Part shown: positions 1 through 6,539 of the stretch, one piece after another
Layout: each line of letters begins with the position of its first letter
Numbering within the stretch: position 1 is the first letter of the stretch
Assembly: GCA_015709595.1 (NCBI GenBank)
Contig: CP054178.1
Location: forward strand, 310,001 to 374,000
Direction of reading: 5' to 3'
DNA length: 64,000 nucleotides
DNA from: Phycisphaeraceae bacterium
GTDB taxonomy: Bacteria; Planctomycetota; Phycisphaerae; Phycisphaerales; SM1A02
Translations under genes and position numbers: made by a program
The notes under the pieces: model-generated
What the model was told of the DNA's origin: nothing
Database searches by the model: none
What the model saw: only the letters and a program-made list of their open reading frames with translations

Positions 1-2
1 TT

Positions 3-578
3 CATGCCGAGCAGCCGACGACGACGTTCGGCGAGTTCAAGCGCGAGATCCTCAATGAGATCGCCCGATGCCTGAACATGCCGTTCAACGTCGCAGCCGG
101 CAACTCCTCCGGGTACAACTACGCCAGCGGTCGCCTTGACCACCAGGTGTACTACAAGAGCATCCGCGTCGAGCAGCACCACCTGCAGCTTGCCGTGCTC
201 GATCGCATCCTGAAGGCGTGGCTCAACGAGGCGGTGCTTGTCGAGGGACTGCTCCCGCAGTCCCTGCGGACCATCGCCGCAACGCTCCCGGAGCACGCGT
301 GGTTCTGGGATGGCGTCGAGCACGTTGATCCAGCCAAAGAGGCGAACGCCCAGGCCACCCGACTGGCCAACCACACGACCACGCTCGCCGCGGAGTTCGC
401 CCGGCAAGGCCGCGACTGGGAGCAGGAGCTCCGCCAGCGTGCCAAAGAGCTCACGCTCATGAACGAGCTCGGCCTCGCGCTCGCAAGCGCACCGGCCGCC
501 GCTCCGGCCGCGAACGCGCCCGCCGAAGACCCCGCAGACAACGTTGATGAGGAGACCGCCAGTGCCAGTCACCGCTGA
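3..578 (+). CDS. phage portal protein, lambda family (C-terminal part)
   Basis: The gene enters from the left edge, already open in the frame that begins at base 3, and ends at 578. The visible 191 residues include the block NYASGRLDHQVYY, which is typical of the C-terminal half of lambda-type portal proteins. The portal forms the dodecameric ring at the capsid vertex through which DNA is packaged and to which the neck attaches. The tail of the protein is Ala/Pro-rich. The next gene begins inside its last codons and encodes a protease/capsid fusion, which is the usual order in phage head clusters. The family call is by motif; the N-terminal part lies outside the window. Confidence 0.85.
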   Translation, partial: HAEQPTTTFGEFKREILNEIARCLNMPFNVAAGNSSGYNYASGRLDHQVYYKSIRVEQHHLQLAVLDRILKAWLNEAVLVEGLLPQSLRTIAATLPEHAWFWDGVEHVDPAKEANAQATRLANHTTTLAAEFARQGRDWEQELRQRAKELTLMNELGLALASAPAAAPAANAPAEDPADNVDEETASASHR

Positions 579-2505
579 CAAGACCAAGACGATCCCAGCC
601 CTCACGCTCACGGCAACCGCCGACATCACCGTCGCCGCGGCCGCTGACGGGCAAAGCGCTCCGCTCCCACGCTTCAAGATGGTCGCGTACACCGGTGGCG
701 CGATGCGCGTCGCGGGTTGGCGGCACCCGGTCGTGATCGATCTCGCGGGCTTGGCGGTGCCATCGCAGGCACGCCCCATCCGCTTCGGGCATGACCCGCT
801 GTCGGGCGTCGGCCACACCGATTCGATCCGCGTCGAGGCCGGGCAGCTCGTGGCGACGGGCGTGATCTCGCGTGACACGAGCGCCGCCAAAGAGGTCGTC
901 GCGTCCTCGCGGAACGGCTTCCCCTGGCAGGCCTCCGTCGGCGCGAGCGTCGAGGAGTTTGAGTTCATCAAGGACAACCAGAAGGCGACGGTCAACGGCC
1001 AGGAACTCACCGGCCCGGTCAACGTCGTCCGCAAGGCCACGCTCGGCGAGATCAGCTTTGTGGATCTCGGCGCAGACGGCCGCACCAGCGCGAGCATCGC
1101 CGCGCGTCAGAACAAGGAGCCCAGCGTCATGGCCGACGATCCCACGACTTCCAATCCCACCCCGTCCCCAATCATCGCCACCGAGCAGACGCCTGAGCAG
1201 GTCCGCGCTGCGGCGCTCGCTGAGACCGCCCGCATCGCCGCCGTCCGCAAGGTTTGCGGCGGCAAGCACAGTGAAATCGAGGCCCAGGCTATCCGCGACA
1301 ACTGGGATGCCACGCGTACCGAGCTCGAGGTCCTGCGTGCCAGCCGACCCAAGGCCCCGGCCATCCACGCCCCCGACACCAGCGTGACCAGCGAGGTGCT
1401 CGAAGCCGCGTGCTTCCAGAGCGCCAAGCTCGAAGGCATCGAGAAGGTCTGCTCCACGCAGGCAATCGAGATCGCCGCCAAGCGGTTTCAGGGCGGGCTG
1501 GGCCTGCAGGAACTCCTGTTCGAGGCCGCCATCGCCAACGGCTACACCGGCCGCACCTTCCGCGACAGCCGCCGCGTGCTCGAGGCCGCGTTCGGTCGCG
1601 GGATCGAGGCGGGCATGACCACCATCGATGTGGGTGGCATCCTCTCCAACGTCGCCAACAAGTTCCTGCTCGAAGGCTTCTTTAGCGTCGAGCGCGTGTG
1701 GCGGAGCATCTGCGCCGTCCGCAACGTCAGCGACTTCAAGACCGTCACCAGCTACCGCCTGGTCGGCAAGGACCAGTACGAGCAGGTCGCCCCCGGCGGC
1801 GAGCTCAAGCAGGGCACGCTCGGCGAGGAGACCTACACCAACAAGGCCGACACCTACGGCCTGATGCTCTCGATCGACCGCCGCGACATCATCAACGACG
1901 ACCTCGGGGCGATCACCACTGTCCCCCGCAAGCTGGGCCGCGGCTCGGGCCTGAAGATCAACGACGTGTTCTGGACGGCGTTCATGAACAACGCCGCGTT
2001 CTTCAGCGCCGGCAACAAGAACTTCATCTCGGGCGCGGACACCGCCCTCGGCATCGATGGCCTTACTAAGGGCGAGGTCGCCTTCATGGACCTCGTGGAC
2101 TCCGACGGCAAGCCCACGGGCGTGATGCCCGCGATCCTGCTGGTGCCGACGGCGCTCTCGGCGATGGGCACGCAGCTCTACAAGAGCGTCGAGCTCCGGG
2201 ACACGACCGCGAACACGAAGTTCCCCGTCGCCAACCCGCACCAGGGCAAGTTCCGCATCGAGGTCAGCCGCTACCTCTCCAACGCCCTCTACACGGGCAA
2301 CTCGGCCAAGGCGTGGTACCTCCTCGCGGACCCCAGCGACCTGCCGGTCATCGAGGTGGCGTTCCTCAACGGCCAGGAGGCCCCGACCGTCGAGACCTCG
2401 GACGCGGACTTCAACATGCTCGGCGTCCGGATGCGTGGGTACCACGACTTTGGCGTCAACCTGCAGGATCCGCGCGGCGGCGTCAAGAGCAAGGGCGAGG
2501 TGTAA
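562..2505 (+). CDS. prohead protease / major capsid protein fusion
   Basis: The protein has about 647 residues. Residues 1 to about 190 look like a phage prohead protease, with GHDP...GHTDSIRVE and later GEISFVDLGADGRTSA, a common protease ending. The C-terminal 350 residues look like a Mu gpT or HK97-like major capsid protein, with FLLEGFFSVERVW and SIDRRDIINDDLGA. The fusion would deliver protease and capsid subunit as one chain that is cleaved during head maturation. The GTG at 562 is preferred because a GAGGAG ribosome binding site ends 7 nt before it; TTG at 544 and ATG at 547 are in frame but lie over that site. The gene overlaps the portal stop. The sequence separating protease and capsid (residues about 190-270) is Pro/Thr- and Ala-rich and may act as the scaffold or delta region. 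Confidence 0.82.
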   Translation: MPVTADKTKTIPALTLTATADITVAAAADGQSAPLPRFKMVAYTGGAMRVAGWRHPVVIDLAGLAVPSQARPIRFGHDPLSGVGHTDSIRVEAGQLVATGVISRDTSAAKEVVASSRNGFPWQASVGASVEEFEFIKDNQKATVNGQELTGPVNVVRKATLGEISFVDLGADGRTSASIAARQNKEPSVMADDPTTSNPTPSPIIATEQTPEQVRAAALAETARIAAVRKVCGGKHSEIEAQAIRDNWDATRTELEVLRASRPKAPAIHAPDTSVTSEVLEAACFQSAKLEGIEKVCSTQAIEIAAKRFQGGLGLQELLFEAAIANGYTGRTFRDSRRVLEAAFGRGIEAGMTTIDVGGILSNVANKFLLEGFFSVERVWRSICAVRNVSDFKTVTSYRLVGKDQYEQVAPGGELKQGTLGEETYTNKADTYGLMLSIDRRDIINDDLGAITTVPRKLGRGSGLKINDVFWTAFMNNAAFFSAGNKNFISGADTALGIDGLTKGEVAFMDLVDSDGKPTGVMPAILLVPTALSAMGTQLYKSVELRDTTANTKFPVANPHQGKFRIEVSRYLSNALYTGNSAKAWYLLADPSDLPVIEVAFLNGQEAPTVETSDADFNMLGVRMRGYHDFGVNLQDPRGGVKSKGEV

Positions 2506-2508
2506 GCC

Positions 2509-2982
2509 ATGCCCGGGCAGGTCAGCACAGGCGCTGGGGGGCTCGGCGAAGAGCTCCCCGGCGACCTTCAAAGCGGCATCGATCAGCAATCGGGCATCGA
2601 CACCGATGGCCCACCAACAGATGGAGGTTCAGGCATGGCTTCGGGACCAGCAAAGTTCGTTCAGGAAGGCGGCTCGATCGACTACACCCCGGGCGCGGAT
2701 GTGCTCGTCGGCGCGGTGATCGTGCAGGCCGATCTCATCGGCGTGGCGCAGGCACCGATCAAGGCGGGCCAGTTGGGTTCGCTCGCCGTCACCGGCGTCT
2801 TCGACTTCAACAAGGCGGTCGGCGCTGGCAGCGCCATCCCCGCGGGCACGCTCACGTACTGGGATGCGGCCGCCCAGAACGCCACCAAGAACGCGGCCGC
2901 CGGCGCGAACAAGCTGATCGGCAAGGCGGTGAAGGCCACCGTCGACGCCGACACCGTCGTCCGCGTGCGGCTGCAGCAGTAA
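2509..2982 (+). CDS. DUF2190-type capsid decoration protein
   Basis: The core, KFVQEGGSIDYTPGADV onward, matches the DUF2190 pattern of small phage head proteins encoded just after the major capsid gene. They are thought to be decoration or capsid-stabilising subunits. The core ends about 115 residues later in a valine-rich strand. Two starts are plausible. ATG 2509 has GAGG 8 nt upstream and adds a 42-residue Gly/Asp-rich leader. ATG 2635 has GGAGG 7 nt upstream and gives the usual family length. The second fits the family better; the longer extent is listed because both ribosome sites look usable. Confidence 0.72.
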   Translation: MPGQVSTGAGGLGEELPGDLQSGIDQQSGIDTDGPPTDGGSGMASGPAKFVQEGGSIDYTPGADVLVGAVIVQADLIGVAQAPIKAGQLGSLAVTGVFDFNKAVGAGSAIPAGTLTYWDAAAQNATKNAAAGANKLIGKAVKATVDADTVVRVRLQQ

Positions 2983-3000
2983 CCCCCCAAGGAGCCACCC

Positions 3001-3381
3001 GTGGGCGACCTGCTCGATCGCGGCGCGGCATTTCTCGATGCCCAGCGTCACCAGCACCTCTCCCGCCCGGTCGTGTACCGGCGTGGCACGGACGAGAACG
3101 AAGTCCAGGCCACCGTCGGCAAGACCGAGTTCGAGCAGGCCGACGACGCGGGTCTCATCCACCGCGTGGAGTCGCGGGACTTCCTCGTGCGGACCGCGGA
3201 ACTGGATCTGGGCGCGGGCCCGATTCTCCCGCGGGCGGGCGATCAGGTGCGTGAGACGGTTGGTACGAGCGTGTTCGTGTACGAGGTCAATGCCCCCGGT
3301 GGACAACCGCCCTGGCGCTACAGCGACCCGTACCGCAGGGTTCTTCGGATTCACACCAAGCACATCGGCACGGAGACGTGA
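3001..3381 (+). CDS. phage head-tail joining-type protein (hypothetical)
   Basis: This is a 126-residue protein with a GTG start shortly after the decoration gene; AAGGAG lies just upstream. It is rich in beta-prone stretches, has no membrane segment or signal peptide, and contains a conserved-looking PWRYSDPYRRVLRIHTKHIG ending. Its place between capsid and tail-tube genes is where phages encode head-tail connectors or neck proteins, so a neck role is inferred from position alone. The stop TGA shares its last base with the ATG of the next gene, which suggests coupled translation. It is not firmly matched to a named family. Confidence 0.55.
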   Translation: MGDLLDRGAAFLDAQRHQHLSRPVVYRRGTDENEVQATVGKTEFEQADDAGLIHRVESRDFLVRTAELDLGAGPILPRAGDQVRETVGTSVFVYEVNAPGGQPPWRYSDPYRRVLRIHTKHIGTET

Positions 3382-3686
3382 TGGCGGACTCAAGCAACAA
3401 CTCCAACGGACAGAACGGCAGCGCCCGTTGGGCCGGCGTGGTCGTCACGGTTGTGCTCGCGGCGGGCGCGATGACCGTCCAGTGGGGCGTGGTCACCACG
3501 AAGCTCCAGCAGGTGGAGAAACGCCTCGACGAGTTCATCGGCGAGGCCCACGCGATCCGGGCGCAGTACGCCGAGATGGAACGCAAGATCTGGTTCCTCG
3601 AAGGCAAGCTGTCCGGACTGACGTCCAACTCTCCGCGCCAGAGCGTGCCAACCACGGGCTCCCCGGTGATCGGAGGTGGGCCGTGA
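3381..3686 (+). CDS. small membrane protein with coiled coil, phage neck region
   Basis: The protein has 101 residues. A short polar N-terminus is followed by one membrane segment (about residues 17-38, WAGVVVTVVLAAGAMTVQW), then a heptad-like helix (TTKLQQVEKRLDEFIGEAH) and a Pro/Gly tail. The ATG at 3381 overlaps the previous stop. A single membrane helix with an external coiled coil is seen in small phage holin-like, spanin-like and exclusion proteins, but this gene lies in the neck region rather than a lysis cassette, so no role is assigned. Confidence 0.5.
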   Translation: MADSSNNSNGQNGSARWAGVVVTVVLAAGAMTVQWGVVTTKLQQVEKRLDEFIGEAHAIRAQYAEMERKIWFLEGKLSGLTSNSPRQSVPTTGSPVIGGGP

Positions 3687-4114
3687 GCACGATCGCCGCC
3701 CTCGCCGACGCCGTCGCGGCGCACGTGAGCGCCGGGTCCTACGGACAGCCCGTCACGGCCGTCCGGATGTACCAGCCCGCATTCACTCTGGAGGATCTCA
3801 AGGACCTCCGCGTGTCGGTGGTGCCGCGCACGGTGCAGATGACGCCGGTGACGCGGGACAGCCTGGCCATCGAGTACGTCATCGACGTCGGCGTGCAGAA
3901 GAAGCTGCCCGCCGATGGGGCGGACGCGGCGATCGATGAGTTGCTCGTGCTGGTCGAGGCGATCGCGGAACATCTGCGGTTCACACGGCTGGAGGGCTTT
4001 CCCGATGCAGCGTGGGTCGGGATCAACAACGAGCCGGTGGTGTCGAGCGAGGCGCTCGAGCAGCACCGGGTGTTCACCAGCGTCCTGAGCGTCACCTACC
4101 GGGAGCGGAGGTAG
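3683..4114 (+). CDS. phage tail terminator/completion-type protein
   Basis: The protein has 143 residues. It starts at GTG 3683, five bases after a GGAGGTGGG stretch and overlapping the end of the preceding gene. The sequence begins with a helix (ALADAVAAHV) and continues with alternating strands and a long helix (DAAIDELLVLVEAIAEHL), which is the pattern of small tail-terminator or neck proteins (lambda gpU or HK97 gp10 neighbours). Its place immediately before the tail-tube gene supports this. There is no catalytic motif. The assignment is by position and fold pattern and is not certain. Confidence 0.55.
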   Translation: MSTIAALADAVAAHVSAGSYGQPVTAVRMYQPAFTLEDLKDLRVSVVPRTVQMTPVTRDSLAIEYVIDVGVQKKLPADGADAAIDELLVLVEAIAEHLRFTRLEGFPDAAWVGINNEPVVSSEALEQHRVFTSVLSVTYRERR

Positions 4115-4116
4115 CC

Positions 4117-4374
4117 ATGCGCAACACGATCATCTTCGGCGTGGCAATGACAGACGAGCTCAAGCCGCTGGCGACCCAGAAGACCATCGCCACCTTCACG
4201 CTCACCGCGTCGCACAAGAACACGCAGGACCTGCTGCTCTCGGACGGGAAGACCGACCCCATTGAGGTCGCCCCGGGCACGCAGTACTTCTTCGAGCGGG
4301 TGAACCTGGCGGACATTCTGGTCAAGAGCAAGGGCGGCGAGATGGTCTTTGTGGTCGGCCACAGCGCCGAGTGA
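4117..4374 (+). CDS. hypothetical phage protein, 85 aa
   Basis: This short ORF starts at ATG 4117, two bases after the previous stop and just downstream of GGAGCGGAGG, a strong ribosome binding site. It is followed by GGAG and the tail-tube gene 12 bases later. The protein is mostly beta-prone (TIATFTLTASHKN, EMVFVVGHSAE) with no signal peptide or membrane helix. The spacing on both sides supports a real translated gene of the tail cluster. No family was recognised. Confidence 0.5.
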   Translation: MRNTIIFGVAMTDELKPLATQKTIATFTLTASHKNTQDLLLSDGKTDPIEVAPGTQYFFERVNLADILVKSKGGEMVFVVGHSAE

Positions 4375-4386
4375 AAGGAGTCAGCG

Positions 4387-4815
4387 ATGGCAATCAAGCT
4401 CGGCATGGAAGCCGCCCTCAAGTACAAGGTCGGCGGTCAGGGCGGCGCGGGTGCGTGGACGGCGCTGGGCAACACCCGCGACGTGACACTCAACCTCGAA
4501 GCGGGCGAGGCGGACGTGACCACGCGGGCCAACAACGGCTGGCGGGCGACGGTCGCCACGCTCAAGGAGGCGAGCGTCGAGTTCGAGATGGTCTGGGACA
4601 CCGGCGATGCCGGGTTCACCGCCATCAAGAACGCCTTCTTCAACAACGACCCCATCGGCCTGCAGATCCTCGACGCGGCCGCGGGCCAGGGCCTGCAGGC
4701 GGACTTCTCGATCACCAACTTCAGCCGCAGCGAGGCCCTCGAGGAGGCCATCACGGTGTCGGTGACGGCGAAGGTGACGTATTCGACCACGGCGCCCTCA
4801 TGGATCGGCAGCTAA
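4387..4815 (+). CDS. phage tail tube protein
   Basis: This 142-residue protein has the signature of TP901/phi13-type tail tube subunits. It begins MAIKLGMEAALKYK, then has NTRDVTLNLEAGEADVTTRA and WRATVATLKEASVEFEMVW, and ends in a strand (AITVSVTAKVTYSTT). These subunits stack as hexamer rings to form the tail tube around the tape measure. AAAGGAG lies directly upstream of ATG 4387. The downstream chaperone and tape-measure genes are in the order expected for a long non-contractile tail; no sheath gene is seen, so a siphovirus-like tail is favoured. Confidence 0.78.
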   Translation: MAIKLGMEAALKYKVGGQGGAGAWTALGNTRDVTLNLEAGEADVTTRANNGWRATVATLKEASVEFEMVWDTGDAGFTAIKNAFFNNDPIGLQILDAAAGQGLQADFSITNFSRSEALEEAITVSVTAKVTYSTTAPSWIGS

Positions 4816-4829
4816 GCACGGAGGCACGG

Positions 4830-5351
4830 ATGCGGCAGTTCAAGGACAACGCGGGTCGGACCTGGACGGTGGACATCAACGTCGCCACGCTCAAGCGCGT
4901 GCGCGGGCTCACGGGCGTCGACCTCATGCAGGTCATCGAGGGGACGCTCATCGAGAAGCTCATCCGCGACCCGGTGCTGCTGTGCGATGTGGTCTACGCC
5001 GTCTGCAAGCCCGAGGCGGATGCGGCAACCCCCCGGGTCTCGGACGAGGAGTTCGGCAAGGCGATGGCGGGCGACGCCATCGAAGCCGCCACGCAGGCGG
5101 TGCTGGACGAACTCATCAGTTTCTGCCCGAGCCCGAGGGACCGGGCCAACCTCGGGCGGGTGCTCCAGGCCACGAACCGCGTGCTGGACAAGGCCCGCGA
5201 CCTGACGGAGAAGCGGATCCAGACGCTGACCAGCGAGAGCGAGCTGGACAAGCTCGTGAACCGGATGGTCCCATCGCTCCAAGAGCCGCAGACGTCTGGA
5301 AGTTCATCTACCAGTGTGCCGGAGCCCTTGGCATCGACCCCGGGCCCCTGA
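4830..5351 (+). CDS. tail assembly chaperone (upstream product)
   Basis: The protein has 173 residues from ATG 4830, chosen for the GGAGG five bases upstream; ATG 4800 is in frame but lies inside the tail-tube gene. The N-terminal part (FKDNAGRTWTVDINVATLKRV, then a GVDLM segment) is typical of small proteins encoded between tail tube and tape measure, which act as chaperones for the tape measure. The end is Ser/Pro-rich and looks like readthrough of an overlapping gene rather than a folded domain. A second frame with good coding character takes over before the stop, as in the lambda G/GT pair. Confidence 0.65.
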   Translation: MRQFKDNAGRTWTVDINVATLKRVRGLTGVDLMQVIEGTLIEKLIRDPVLLCDVVYAVCKPEADAATPRVSDEEFGKAMAGDAIEAATQAVLDELISFCPSPRDRANLGRVLQATNRVLDKARDLTEKRIQTLTSESELDKLVNRMVPSLQEPQTSGSSSTSVPEPLASTPGP

Positions 5352-5602
5352 CGCTGCGGGAACTGGTCGCCATGCTCGACGGTCGCCAGCGCCACGACTG
5401 GTCGATCGCCGCCGCCGTCATGTCCGTGGTGGCCAACACCGCCCGCGATCCCAAGCGATCCCGCCTGCTCAAACCCGCCGACTTCGACCCCTTCAACAAG
5501 CCCCCCCACCCCCAGCGACCCGTCAAGGTTGACGTGTCGGTCCTCAAAGACGTGTTCATCGACCGCCGCATGCCGGAGGTCGCCAAGGAGACTCGCGCAT
5601 GA
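5267..5602 (+). CDS. tail assembly chaperone, -1 frameshift extension
   Basis: This frame lies -1 relative to the preceding gene. It shows clear protein character from about 5285: DVWKFIYQCAGALGIDPGPL, TLRELVAMLDGRQRHDWSIA, then KPADFDPFNKPPHP. That composition is typical of the second tail chaperone (lambda T-like part; the DFDPFN and Pro-rich block recurs in planctomycete phages). No ATG or GTG exists in frame near its beginning, so it is probably translated by a -1 ribosomal shift from the upstream gene somewhere between about 5260 and 5300. No textbook slippery heptamer is visible. The listed start is the earliest likely entry into this frame, not a start codon. The end overlaps the lipoprotein gene. 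Confidence 0.55.
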   Translation, partial: GPIAPRAADVWKFIYQCAGALGIDPGPLTLRELVAMLDGRQRHDWSIAAAVMSVVANTARDPKRSRLLKPADFDPFNKPPHPQRPVKVDVSVLKDVFIDRRMPEVAKETRA

Positions 5603-6093
5603 AGAGCCTTTCGACCCGCCACTACGTCTACATCGGTGCTCTGATCCTGCTGGCGCTCGTGCTCGCGTCGTGCGCCGGCCTCGACCTTGGCGACATCGTC
5701 AAGGTCAAGACGCCCAACACGATCCAGCAGACCACCGGCCTGCCGTCGACGCTGAGCCTCAACGAGGCCGAGGTTGAGTACCAGAACTGGTTCAACCTCA
5801 CGCAGACGACCGGGGCGCAATGGAAAGGCAACATCGAGAAGGCCGGTGAGATCCGCGGGCTGCTCGGGCAGCTCACGCTCTCGGCCCTCGACACGGTCGG
5901 TCCGACCGTCGCTGGGCTTCCCGTGCTCGGGCCCGCGCTTCCGGCACTCACCGGCATCGTCGGTCTGTTCATCGGGTCCGGCCGTCTCCGCAAGGAGAAG
6001 GAAGCGTCCTTCAACAAGGGCCTGGAGAAGGGCAGCACGATCGCCGGCACCGGCGGTGGTCAGGCTGGGGGCGCTGGGAGCAGCGGCGCGTGA
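5599..6093 (+). CDS. phage-cluster lipoprotein, unknown function
   Basis: The protein has 164 residues. Its N-terminus is a clear lipoprotein signal: positively charged start, hydrophobic stretch (YIGALILLALVL) and lipobox LASC with the cysteine near residue 26. The mature part has a helical region and a hydrophobic C-terminal segment (about residues 97-130, ending GIVGLFIGSG), then charged residues and a Gly-rich end. ATG 5599 overlaps the preceding stop. A lipoprotein set between tail chaperone and tape-measure genes is unusual. Phage lipoproteins often block superinfection or act in lysis (Rz1 type), but no such family is recognised here. Confidence 0.55.
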   Translation: MKSLSTRHYVYIGALILLALVLASCAGLDLGDIVKVKTPNTIQQTTGLPSTLSLNEAEVEYQNWFNLTQTTGAQWKGNIEKAGEIRGLLGQLTLSALDTVGPTVAGLPVLGPALPALTGIVGLFIGSGRLRKEKEASFNKGLEKGSTIAGTGGGQAGGAGSSGA

Positions 6094-6533
6094 TCAATAT
6101 GCGGATCAAGGACATGTTCTTCGACCGCCACGTCGTCATCGCGGCGGTCGACAACGCCAAGCGGAAGGTGCTCAGCAAGGCCGGCGCGTTCATCCGCACG
6201 GCGGCGAAGACGAGCATCCGCAAGCGCAAGGGGTCGGCTCCTCCCGGGGCCCCACCCCATTCGCACGAGGGCAGCCTGCGTCGGCTGATCCTCTTCGGGT
6301 ACGACAAGCCCAACGACTCGGTGGTCGTCGGGCCCGTGGGATTCAAGAAGAGTGACGCGCCCAGTGTCCTCGAGTATGGCGGTGACACCGTCGTGCTGCG
6401 GCGTGTGGGGGGCGGGGGGAAGCTCACATCACAGAAGGTCAAGATCGCGCCGCGGCCGTACATGGCTCCGGCGCTGGAGAAAGAGCGGCCGAAGCTGCCG
6501 CTGTTGTGGCGGAACTCCGTCAGGAAGGGCTGA
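6090..6533 (+). CDS. HK97 gp10-like neck/tail-completion protein
   Basis: The protein has 147 residues and starts at GTG 6090 (overlapping the previous stop) or ATG 6099. The pattern is an N-terminal helix with basic residues (KRKVLSKAGAFIRTAAKTSI), then the segment SAPPGAPPHSHEGSLRRLI, a Val-rich middle and a C-terminal RPYMAPALEKERPKLP. This corresponds to HK97 gp10-like minor structural proteins, which often contain the ending RPFL..A. They function at the head-tail junction. It lies directly before the tape-measure gene, which is an ordinary place for this family. Confidence 0.6.
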   Translation: MINMRIKDMFFDRHVVIAAVDNAKRKVLSKAGAFIRTAAKTSIRKRKGSAPPGAPPHSHEGSLRRLILFGYDKPNDSVVVGPVGFKKSDAPSVLEYGGDTVVLRRVGGGGKLTSQKVKIAPRPYMAPALEKERPKLPLLWRNSVRKG

Positions 6534-6539
6534 ACCACC

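Noticed and set aside
457-2589. Long open frame on the minus strand opposite the capsid gene
   Set aside because: It has His/Asp/Gly-rich shadow composition and no ribosome site, and it mirrors the strong plus-strand gene. Such frames are common in high-GC DNA.
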